Shown here in pieces: positions 1-5,172 of a DNA stretch of 5,172 nucleotides. A model generated the notes under the pieces. That model was not told the DNA's origin, ran no database searches, and worked only from the letters and a program-made list of their open reading frames with translations. Made by a program: the position numbers and the translations under genes. The stretch is from an uncultured bacterium (GTDB taxonomy: Bacteria; Cyanobacteriota; Vampirovibrionia; Gastranaerophilales; Gastranaerophilaceae). The stretch covers positions 1 through 5,172 of the forward strand of contig USEW01000133.1 in assembly GCA_900553845.1 (NCBI GenBank), given 5' to 3'. Position 1 is the first letter of the stretch. Every line of letters begins with the position of its first letter.

Positions 1-823
1 TTGGATCTAAGTTGTTTTTGAAAAACCATTGATAATCTATTTCATAAATATTTTGTTGCTTGCTCTGAAGAAAATTCCACTGATTAGCATATTTTGATTT
101 TAACATCTTTTTAAATATATCATTTATTTCATTATTAGCATATTTTAATAAAATGTAATCAATTAAGACATTTCTACTACAATATTTTTTATTAACAATA
201 CTTTCAAGTTCTTTTTTTGTTAATAATTCTAATTGTTTTCTAGAGTCTAATTTAGTTGAATGTTTTGCAGATTTAATTTCTTTAAATATATACTTTCCTT
301 TTTTTGTAATTCTATAAGAATAAATTCCACATTCATTTGGTAAATATTTTTCAATTGTTTCACATCTTTTTTTTGAACATATGATATATACTTTTTCAAA
401 TAATTTTAAATAATCACCTAATTGTTTATTTAATCTATTTAAATTATCTAAATCTGTTTTAATTTCGTATGCTATACTAGAACCATTCACTTTACATAAG
501 TCTAGTCTACTTTTTCCTGCATTTAATTCAAATATTGTGATGTGATTTTTTGTTTTTAGTAGAATGTTATTAATAAAATTTGATTTGATTGTAATTTCAT
601 TATGATAATATTTATTTATTAATTCATTGCATATTTTTCTGCTATTAATTTCATTACTAATATTTATATTAAAAAAATTAAATAAAGTTGAGTTAAATAA
701 TGAATCAATAGTCTGTTTTGCATCAATTGTATGGTAATGATTATATAATTCTCTTGATAGTTTATTTAGTTCATCTAACGATAACAAATTTTCTAACTTG
801 TTTACAACTATATCCTCACTCAT
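1..823 (-). CDS. sce7726-family protein with PD-(D/E)xK-like motif, partial (C-terminus beyond left edge)
   Basis: An open frame runs leftward without a stop to the window edge, giving 274 codons. Its core resembles the sce7726 family, which has no firmly known biochemical role and is found in phage and defence-type neighbourhoods. Residues about 95-150 carry FELNAG (E99), RLDL (D108) and then YEIKTD (E120, K122), a spacing like the D...ExK core of restriction-endonuclease-fold nucleases; Q134 and the hydrophobic strand KVYIIC (144-149) follow as expected. The N-terminal about 75 residues are helical-looking and less conserved. An upstream in-frame ATG at 835 exists, but the ATG at 823 has a GGTGAG site 4 bases ahead and a 23-base leader from a good promoter, so it is preferred. 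Codon use is extremely AT-rich, like the neighbouring toxin-antitoxin genes, suggesting co-acquisition. The family call is from remembered family patterns; nuclease activity is inference. Confidence 0.72.
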   Translation of the reverse strand, partial: MSEDIVVNKLENLLSLDELNKLSRELYNHYHTIDAKQTIDSLFNSTLFNFFNINISNEINSRKICNELINKYYHNEITIKSNFINNILLKTKNHITIFELNAGKSRLDLCKVNGSSIAYEIKTDLDNLNRLNKQLGDYLKLFEKVYIICSKKRCETIEKYLPNECGIYSYRITKKGKYIFKEIKSAKHSTKLDSRKQLELLTKKELESIVNKKYCSRNVLIDYILLKYANNEINDIFKKMLKSKYANQWNFLQSKQQNIYEIDYQWFFKNNLDP

Positions 824-827
824 ATTA

Positions 828-833
828 CTCACC
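828..833 (-). promoter_or_regulatory. Shine-Dalgarno site choosing the sce7726 start
   Basis: Reading leftward, GGTGAG lies 4 bases before the ATG at 823 and matches the 3' part of the full GGAGGTGA consensus, giving normal spacing. The alternative ATG at 835 has only A-rich sequence ahead of it and would leave a leader of about 11 bases from the predicted transcription start. This favours 823. Confidence 0.55.
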
Positions 834-852
834 ATTTTCTTTTATTATTTAT

Positions 853-861
853 ATTATAGCA
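853..861 (-). promoter_or_regulatory. Extended -10 promoter for the sce7726 gene
   Basis: On the minus strand the sequence TGCTATAAT is a perfect extended -10 element (TGnTATAAT). The -35 at the right distance is weak (TTTATT at 881-876), which is common for extended -10 promoters. Transcription would start near 846, about 23 bases before the preferred ATG. It is divergent from the higBA promoter and 30-40 bases from the palindrome, so shared regulation by HigA is possible but not shown. Confidence 0.6.
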
Positions 862-890
862 TAAATTTTTAAAAAAATAAATAAAAAAAT

Positions 891-909
891 ATTGACCTGT
901 TAGGTTAAT
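891..909. promoter_or_regulatory. Imperfect palindrome, probable HigA operator
   Basis: ATTgACCT-gtt-AGGTtAAT is a 19-base inverted repeat centred on 900, with seven of eight arm positions paired (894/906 is the only mismatch). It covers the -35 box of the toxin-antitoxin promoter. HigA-type antitoxins bind short palindromes in their own promoters to repress the operon, and the site's position fits this. That HigA binds it is inference. Confidence 0.6.
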
Positions 910-920
910 TTTGATAATAT
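892..920 (+). promoter_or_regulatory. Sigma-70/A-type promoter of the higB-higA operon
   Basis: TTGACC at 892-897 (five of six bases of the -35 consensus) and TAATAT at 915-920 are separated by 17 bases. The predicted start is near 927, giving a leader of about 23 bases with AGGAGG at 936-941, 8 bases before the GTG start of the toxin. The -35 box lies inside a palindrome, so binding there would block RNA polymerase. Confidence 0.7.
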
Positions 921-949
921 AGATATATATTGAAAAGGAGGAATTTGCA

Positions 950-1264
950 GTGAAGATCAGTTACGATTCTAATAAAATGGAAAAAATTTTGTGTGATGAG
1001 CAGCTAATAAAGAAGGAGTACGGTACAATGGCACAAAAAGTAATGAATAGAATGTCTGAATTGCGTGCTGCAACCTCTTTGGCAGATATTCCATGTACTC
1101 CACCACCTAGGAGACATAAGTTAGAACCACGTTCTAAAAATCAATGGGGTATTGATATTTCAAAAAATTTTAGAATTGTTATTGAGGCGATTGGTGAATT
1201 TGATAGAGATGATTTGTCAACTATTCATGAAATAAAGATATTATATTTAGAGGATTATCATTAA
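950..1264 (+). CDS. higB: HigB-type toxin, RelE/ParE superfamily
   Basis: This 104-residue protein has the layout of HigB toxins, ribosome-dependent mRNA interferases that stop translation when not bound by their antitoxin. Visible signs are the N-terminal helices (residues 8-40) with EYGTMAQKV, the RRHKLEP segment (54-60) matching the family's conserved R-x-H-x-L, W66, the basic FRIVIE strand (R75), and the family's typical C-terminal end in DYH (102-104). It starts with GTG at 950 behind a strong AGGAGG 8 bases upstream. The antitoxin gene follows after 15 bases, toxin first, which is the usual order for higBA and the reverse of most type II systems. It appears intact. Some related toxins are annotated only as RelE/ParE family; the exact cleavage specificity cannot be read here. 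Confidence 0.86.
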   Translation: MKISYDSNKMEKILCDEQLIKKEYGTMAQKVMNRMSELRAATSLADIPCTPPPRRHKLEPRSKNQWGIDISKNFRIVIEAIGEFDRDDLSTIHEIKILYLEDYH

Positions 1265-1279
1265 ATTGGAGGGGATTTT

Positions 1280-2116
1280 ATGAATTATAATTATTTTGTT
1301 CCTACAGGAGAAATTATTAAGGAATATATTATAGAAAAGGGAATTTCACAAAAAGATTTAGCTAAAAGATTAAATTTGAGTGAAAAACATGTTTCTAATT
1401 TTTTATCTGGAAAAATTCACTTAACTGAGGATATGGCATTAAAATTAGAATTTATTATTAATGATGTTCCTGCTTCATATTGGTTAAATTATGAAGCAAG
1501 ATATAGAGAATTTTTGGCAAAGAAAGAATTTGATTCTAATCTTGAAAAAATAGATATAAAAGAAATATCTAAAAGATTTAAGTTTAAGGAAATTTTTCAA
1601 AAAACTTCATTAAATCTTGTTGAACAAGCTAAAGAGGTTTTAAAACTTTTAAATATATCTGATTTTAATTGTTTTAATGATACTTATAATGATTTAGGCG
1701 TTGAATTTTTTCAGGATGGTGGTGAAAAGGAGCCAATTATTATTTGGATTAAATTATGTGAAAGAGAAATTATTAAACAAAATGATAATTTAGATAGTAT
1801 AGATTTTTCTTTGAAGGAATTAAAACAAAATTTACAAAGATTTAAGAATATTGCATTAAATAGCAATGTCGAAGAATCAATGAAAGCATGTCGAAAATTA
1901 TGTAATAAGCTTGGAATATATCTTGTAATTAGAGAACCAATAAGCAATTCAAAGGTAAGAGGGGTATTAACCACTTATAATAATAAACCAGCAATATTTT
2001 TAAGTGGTAGATATAAAACACATGATCATATTTGGTTTGCTTTTATACATGAGATAAAACATTTGTTAGATGATTATAATAAAAAAGATATTCAAGTATC
2101 TCCCGATTTGTTATAA
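1280..2116 (+). CDS. higA: HigA-type HTH antitoxin fused to ImmA/IrrE metallopeptidase domain, 3'-truncated
   Basis: Residues about 8-75 form an XRE-type helix-turn-helix of the HigA family: SQKDLAKRLNLSEKHVSNFL contains the two DNA-facing helices, followed by ALKLEFII and the family-typical SYWLNYEARY. It should neutralise the HigB encoded 15 bases upstream and repress the operon. After a helical linker (80-195), residues about 200-263 resemble an ImmA/IrrE peptidase domain, ending in FIHEIKHLL with the zinc motif H257-E258-x-x-H261. The reading frame stops after 278 residues, whereas HTH-ImmA fusions of this type are usually some 350-380. The third zinc ligand and the C-terminal helices are lost, and the last 8-15 residues are out-of-frame alcohol dehydrogenase sequence. 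Peptidase activity is therefore doubtful, while the antitoxin half looks intact. The start has GGAGGGG 5 bases ahead. Confidence 0.84.
   Translation: MNYNYFVPTGEIIKEYIIEKGISQKDLAKRLNLSEKHVSNFLSGKIHLTEDMALKLEFIINDVPASYWLNYEARYREFLAKKEFDSNLEKIDIKEISKRFKFKEIFQKTSLNLVEQAKEVLKLLNISDFNCFNDTYNDLGVEFFQDGGEKEPIIIWIKLCEREIIKQNDNLDSIDFSLKELKQNLQRFKNIALNSNVEESMKACRKLCNKLGIYLVIREPISNSKVRGVLTTYNNKPAIFLSGRYKTHDHIWFAFIHEIKHLLDDYNKKDIQVSPDLL
2066..2095. other. Rearrangement or assembly junction between AT-rich island and alcohol dehydrogenase gene
   Basis: Left of this stretch the DNA reads as an ImmA domain; right of it, in a different frame, as the C-terminal half of an iron alcohol dehydrogenase (KIFKYLP is already dehydrogenase-like, from about 2085). 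Hand counts show the composition step: 11 of 60 bases are G/C in 1561-1620, against 32 of 60 in 2221-2280. Both genes are incomplete at the same point. No terminal inverted repeat, integrase or duplicated target site is visible nearby, so the exact base of the joint cannot be fixed; the A/T-rich run at 2075-2088 could hide microhomology. Confidence 0.7.
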
Positions 2117-2585
2117 TGACGGCAGTAATGTTGAAGCAAGGGCACAAATGTCACTTGCAGCATTTGAAGCAGGTGTAGCGTTTAATAATGCCTCTGTAAC
2201 AGTTATTCACGGTATGAGCAGGCCTATCGGCGCACTTTTCCATGTACCGCACGGCATCAGCAATGCAATGCTTCTTTCAGCTTGCTTTAGCTATGTTTAT
2301 GACGGCGCATATGGCAGATTTGCTGATATGGCACGCGAAATCGGCGTTGCAGATGAAAAAGACGATGATAAATCGGCAGCTGAGAAGTTTATTGCCGCTT
2401 GCAATGAACTTTGCAAGATTTGTGAAATTCCGAGCCTTGAAGAATATGGAATTAACAAGGATGATTTCTTCGCTAATATGGATAAAATGGCAGAGGACGC
2501 TATGGCTTCCGGCTCACCGTCAAACACTATTAAGGAACTTAATAAAGAAGATTTATTAAACATTTACAAAGAACTTTGGAAATAA
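2085..2585 (+). pseudogene. Iron-containing alcohol dehydrogenase, C-terminal remnant
   Basis: About 165 residues match the C-terminal helical iron-binding half of the Fe-ADH family (usually about 380-400 residues), enzymes that reduce aldehydes or ketones with NAD(P)H. Recognisable parts are YNDGSNVEARAQMSLAAFEA, AGVAFNNASVT, and the metal segment HGMSRPIGALFHVPHG with two histidines 14 residues apart, as in the Fe ligand pair His263/His277 of FucO. The HGMSRPIGA variant, with Arg where many members have a second His, is typical of a clostridial subfamily. The NAD-binding N-terminal domain and the first two iron ligands (Asp, His) are missing because the gene begins at the junction. An ATG at 2070 keeps the frame open but has no ribosome site and lies in the antitoxin gene. 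The 3' end is normal (stop 2583-2585) and a lysozyme gene follows after 10 bases, suggesting a former two-gene transcript. Not expected to be active. Confidence 0.85.
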
Positions 2586-2595
2586 AGGAGAGAAT

Positions 2596-3951
2596 ATGAA
2601 AAAGATTATAAAAATATTCAGCGCAATATTAGCTGTTATTATGGTACTTTCATCAACTTCAGTCGCGTTTGCTTATACGCAAACTTACAGCAAGTATGAT
2701 GATAAAACATATACTCATAACACAAGATTTGATGCCTTGCCTAAAGTTATTGGCATTGATGTATCAGAGCATAATAAAACTATCGACTTTAATAAGGTTA
2801 AGGCTGATGGTATTGATTTTGTTTATGTAAGGGTGGGTTATACAGGATATACTAAATCAAAGCTTTCACTCAATTTAGACCCTTATTATCAAACCAATAT
2901 TACAAATGCGCTTGCTGCCGGGCTTCAGGTTGGTGTTTATTGGTATTCGCAGGCAGTTAATGAATCAGAAGCTTCGCAGGAAGCAAATATGCTTCTTAAC
3001 GCAATTGCAGGCTATAATGTTACATTGCCTGTTGTAGACGATTATGAATTTGCAGGTGTTGACAGCGGCAGGCTTGACAGTGCAAATCTTTCAAAAGACC
3101 AAATGACTGCTAATTCACTTGCATTTTTAAATACTGTTGCTCAAAGGGGATATGTACCTTGCCTTTATGCAAATAAGTCCTTCTTGGAAAACAGGGTAAA
3201 TGCTTCGCAAATTGCACAAATTGCAAAGATATGGCTTGCTCATTACAATACAGTTACGGGCTATGCCGGTGATTATGAATATTGGCAGTTTACTTCAAGC
3301 GGTAAAGTTGACGGTATTTCAGGCAGAGTTGATATGAATGTTTGGTATCAAGGTGCTATGCCTAATATTTCAGCTCAGCCACCTGTGCCAAATGCTTCCC
3401 CTAAAAAAGTTACCGGTGTTAAGCTTAAGAAAAGAACAAATACTACTTTGACTTTCACTTGGAATAAGCAAGTTTCGGCAACATATTATAATATTTATAA
3501 GTATGACTTTAGTGCCGATAAATATGTTTATTTAGGTTCTACTCAAGGTAATGTTAATTCTTATTACATTTCAGGTATTCCTGAAGGTTCATATAACAAA
3601 TTTAAAGTTTCAGCTGTTGCTCTTGGCGTCGAAGGGGCAAAAAGTGCTGTATATAAAGAAGTAAACACACCTAAAAAGGTGAAAATAAAACTTGCCAAGA
3701 GTAAAAAGAAAAAGAAAATCACTTATAAGTGGAAGAAAGTAAAATGCACAGGTTATCAATATCAGTGGTCAACAAGCAAAAAATTTAAAAAGAATTATTT
3801 GACTAAAACAACTAAAAATACATCAGTTACTATTAAGACATCAAAAAGTAAAAAAACTTATTATGTTCGCGTAAGGGCATATGTTAAACATCCAAACGGT
3901 ACTAAGTATTACGGTAAATGGTCAACTGTTAAAAAAGTAAAAGTTAAATAA
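2596..3951 (+). CDS. Secreted GH25 lysozyme (N-acetylmuramidase) with Fn3-like lysine-rich C-terminus
   Basis: The 451-residue protein hydrolyses the beta-1,4 bond between N-acetylmuramic acid and N-acetylglucosamine in peptidoglycan, acting outside the cell. Residues 1-26 are a signal peptide (MKKIIKIF, hydrophobic core, cleavage predicted after AFA). Residues about 50-251 are the GH25 barrel: IGIDVSEHN (D55), DFVYVRVGYTGY, GVYWYS, the catalytic LPVVDDYEF (D149, E151), IWLAHY, YWQFTSSGKV and VDMNVWY (D246). Residues 270-358 look like an Fn3 domain. Residues 361-451 look like a second Fn3-like repeat with 30 lysines and no Asp or Glu, suiting binding to anionic cell wall polymers. GGAGAG lies just ahead of the ATG, whose spacing from AGGAG is 5 bases. 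The gene is 10 bases after the dehydrogenase remnant, so its original promoter may have been lost and transcription may now come from the island. Role could be wall turnover or attack on neighbours. Confidence 0.92.
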   Translation: MKKIIKIFSAILAVIMVLSSTSVAFAYTQTYSKYDDKTYTHNTRFDALPKVIGIDVSEHNKTIDFNKVKADGIDFVYVRVGYTGYTKSKLSLNLDPYYQTNITNALAAGLQVGVYWYSQAVNESEASQEANMLLNAIAGYNVTLPVVDDYEFAGVDSGRLDSANLSKDQMTANSLAFLNTVAQRGYVPCLYANKSFLENRVNASQIAQIAKIWLAHYNTVTGYAGDYEYWQFTSSGKVDGISGRVDMNVWYQGAMPNISAQPPVPNASPKKVTGVKLKKRTNTTLTFTWNKQVSATYYNIYKYDFSADKYVYLGSTQGNVNSYYISGIPEGSYNKFKVSAVALGVEGAKSAVYKEVNTPKKVKIKLAKSKKKKKITYKWKKVKCTGYQYQWSTSKKFKKNYLTKTTKNTSVTIKTSKSKKTYYVRVRAYVKHPNGTKYYGKWSTVKKVKVK

Positions 3952-3956
3952 ATTGA

Positions 3957-3991
3957 AAAGGCACATCAAGATAAACTCTTGATGTGCCTTT
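3957..3991. terminator. Bidirectional intrinsic terminator
   Basis: A perfect 15-base-pair stem (arms 3957-3971 and 3977-3991, core GGCACATCAAGA) with a 5-base loop TAAAC sits between two convergent genes. Rightward it is followed by TCTTTATT; leftward the stem's outer A/T run reads CCTTTTCAATTT. It therefore can end both the lysozyme transcript (stop 5 bases before the stem) and the opposing GNAT-fusion transcript (stop at 3997-3999). Confidence 0.88.
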
Positions 3992-3996
3992 CTTTA

Positions 3997-4941
3997 TTAA
4001 AGCTCCTTTAAAAATCTTATTTGCTCTTTTTCATTGTTGTAACCGAGTTTGCGATAGAATTCGTGTGCTTCTTTTCTTGAATATCCCGAGTTGACTCTGA
4101 TTTTATTTATTCCGATTGATAATGCCCAATTTTCAACCGCTTTAATAAGTTTAGTGCCTATTTTATGCTTTCTGTATTCTTTTGATACAGCCAAGCCTAA
4201 AAAATTAACAAGTTCATCAAAATAGAGCGTTTTGTATACTTGGGCGTGCAAATAGCCGACTGCTTTTCCGTCATAATCCGCAACAAATACTCTCTCGTTT
4301 TTTAAATCAAGTTCTTCTAATCTTGTTTTTACTAATTCTTCATTGCAATTGTAACCTAAATCGTCACAAGATATTTTGCAAATATCCTTATAGTCATCAA
4401 CTTTTGCAAGCCGAATAGTCAATTTACTGTCGTCATATATAACAGGTTCGCTTTCTGTTAGCGGTACATATATTTCATAATATCTTTCTTTTCTTCGTTT
4501 TGCACGGTCTGTTGCCAAATGTAATACTTCAATAATATATTCCTTTTTTATGCTGTATTTTGATTCTTTTAACCAAGAGTTAAATATTAAATCGTGCATC
4601 TTTTTTAATTCGTCACCGGCATAATTGCCCTTTTCCGATGTAAACACAGCATATTTACCGCAGGGAATTTTAATCATTTCAAGGTTTTCTTTTGTTATAT
4701 CTTTCTTTGGTGTATTGTTTTCTGTCATCTTTGCCTCATTTGCCTTTTCATTCTTTGGTTTTGATGCATTGCCTGCCGCACCACTCTTATGTCCGAACTT
4801 TCCACGGACTTTTGCAACTTCATCATCATTAAGACCACTCATTGTCTTATATGTTTTATTATTGTTGTCAAGCAAATCCGCAATATCTTTTGTCGTTATA
4901 TTTAATTCCTTTGCCAACTCATAAACTCTCATATTAGCCAT
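3997..4941 (-). CDS. IF-2 N-terminal domain fused to half GyrI-like domain and GNAT acetyltransferase
   Basis: The 314-residue product has three parts. Residues 4-50 (MRVYELAKELNITTKDIADL) match the N-terminal helical domain of translation initiation factor IF-2, followed by an A/K/N/E-rich linker (51-86) like that of IF-2. Residues 88-161 (IPCGKYAVFTSEKG ... NSWLKESKYS ... EIYVPL) resemble the second half of a GyrI-like/AraC effector-binding domain. Residues 173-314 are a GNAT N-acetyltransferase with the acetyl-CoA motif LAVSKEYRKHKIGTKLI; the first Gly of RxxGxG is Lys260, while G262 is kept; HEFYRKLGY (293-301) is the usual GNAT ending. The substrate is unknown. The gene sits 47 bases after ylxQ, precisely where infB belongs, but lacks the GTPase core. 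The start at 4941 has AAAAGAGG 4 bases ahead; Met4, the usual IF-2 start, is possible. Met72 (4728) has GAGG 5 bases ahead and could be a separate start. It could be a genuine fusion, a gene broken by recombination, or a chimera. Confidence 0.8.
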   Translation of the reverse strand: MANMRVYELAKELNITTKDIADLLDNNNKTYKTMSGLNDDEVAKVRGKFGHKSGAAGNASKPKNEKANEAKMTENNTPKKDITKENLEMIKIPCGKYAVFTSEKGNYAGDELKKMHDLIFNSWLKESKYSIKKEYIIEVLHLATDRAKRRKERYYEIYVPLTESEPVIYDDSKLTIRLAKVDDYKDICKISCDDLGYNCNEELVKTRLEELDLKNERVFVADYDGKAVGYLHAQVYKTLYFDELVNFLGLAVSKEYRKHKIGTKLIKAVENWALSIGINKIRVNSGYSRKEAHEFYRKLGYNNEKEQIRFLKEL

Positions 4942-4988
4942 TTAACCTCTTTTCCGAATAACACAATGTTCTTAATTTAACATCTGCA

Positions 4989-5172
4989 TTATTCCATACC
5001 AATTTCCAAGTGTTTTTGTATCTGCTTTCCAAAACCTTCATCCAAAACTGCCAGTGATGCACGAAACTCTTTTCCAATTGCATGACCAAGTGAAACTTTA
5101 TCACTGTAAAATGCAATTGGAACTTTATAGAAAGTGCACATATCTGAAAACATTTTCTTTGTATTGTCTGAA
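4989..5172 (-). CDS. ylxQ: YlxQ, L7Ae-family ribosome-associated protein, partial (N-terminus beyond right edge)
   Basis: The last 60 residues of a leftward gene are present, ending in TAA at 4991-4989. The pattern SDNTKKMFSDMC, then YKVPIAF, LGHAIGKEFRASLAVLDEGF and a final amphipathic helix matches the C-terminal half of YlxQ, a small (about 100-residue) member of the L7Ae/L30e family that binds RNA kink-turns in related proteins. In Firmicutes ylxQ lies between ylxR and infB in the nusA operon, and here an infB-like start follows after 47 bases, supporting the assignment. A shorter open frame over 4934-5116 on the same strand is a shadow of this gene. The full gene and the rest of the operon lie outside the window. 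Confidence 0.85.
   Translation of the reverse strand, partial: SDNTKKMFSDMCTFYKVPIAFYSDKVSLGHAIGKEFRASLAVLDEGFGKQIQKHLEIGME

Noticed and set aside
835..835. ATG at 835 as the start of the sce7726 gene
   Set aside because: It lacks a ribosome site and would leave a leader of about 11 bases; 823 has GGTGAG at suitable spacing.
916..931. AATATA-gata-TATATT inverted repeat after the -10 box
   Set aside because: Pure A/T symmetry in a very AT-rich region is expected by chance and it is not clearly separate from the promoter.
1711..1974. Leftward open frame inside the antitoxin gene
   Set aside because: The opposite strand carries the coherent HTH-ImmA protein; this frame shows no recognisable motif or ribosome site.
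2242..2563. Open frames on both strands inside the dehydrogenase remnant
   Set aside because: They overlap well-conserved Fe-ADH sequence in another frame and have low-complexity translations.
2070..2585. Dehydrogenase fragment as a complete 171-residue gene starting at the ATG at 2070
   Set aside because: That ATG has no ribosome site, lies in the antitoxin gene before the junction, and the product lacks the NAD domain and half of the iron ligands.
4625..4924. Rightward 99-residue open frame opposite the IF-2 domain
   Set aside because: It is the antisense of the IF-2 N-domain and linker; its Phe/Ser-rich translation is the complement of a Lys/Glu/Asn-rich one.
4934..5116. 60-residue leftward open frame between the IF-2/GNAT gene and the right edge
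   Set aside because: The adjacent frame over the same bases gives the clear YlxQ C-terminus (IGKEFRASLAVLDEGF), so this frame is a shadow.
1..5172. tRNA, rRNA, CRISPR array, transposase or integrase
   Set aside because: Reading both strands, I found no repeat-spacer pattern, no tRNA-like cloverleaf and no recombinase motif in the window.

Overview
The window looks like a low-GC Firmicute of the class Clostridia, probably a gut-type Ruminococcaceae/Oscillospiraceae or Lachnospiraceae relative. The evidence is strong Shine-Dalgarno sites, a secreted GH25 lysozyme with a lysine-rich Fn3-like tail, an iron alcohol dehydrogenase of a clostridial type, and a ylxQ gene directly followed by an infB-like start, as in the Firmicute nusA-ylxR-ylxQ-infB operon. 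No species can be named from the sequence alone.

Left part (1 to about 2080) is very AT-rich accessory DNA. A leftward gene cut by the window edge encodes an sce7726-family protein with a nuclease-like D...ExK motif; it has been left out of simple complete-ORF views because its stop lies outside the window. Across a 126-base divergent promoter region lies a rightward toxin-antitoxin operon: a HigB-type RNase toxin and a HigA-type HTH antitoxin fused to an ImmA/IrrE metallopeptidase domain. A 19-base imperfect palindrome overlaps the operon's -35 box and is the likely antitoxin operator. The set looks like a defence or addiction module.

At about 2066-2095 the sequence switches abruptly. The ImmA domain is cut just after its HEIKH zinc motif, and in another frame the last 165 or so residues of an iron-containing alcohol dehydrogenase begin. 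Base composition jumps at the same place. Both genes are broken at one point, so this is a deletion or recombination scar, or an assembly chimera, not a clean insertion.

Right part (about 2085 to 5172) has ordinary composition. The alcohol dehydrogenase remnant is followed after 10 bases by a GH25 lysozyme with a signal peptide. A strong bidirectional hairpin terminator separates it from a convergent leftward operon end: ylxQ (partial, right edge), then a gene that starts exactly like infB (IF-2 N-terminal domain) but continues in frame into half of a GyrI-like effector domain and a GNAT acetyltransferase. The rest of IF-2 is absent. This infB'-GyrI-GNAT fusion in the infB position is the most unusual feature of the window.
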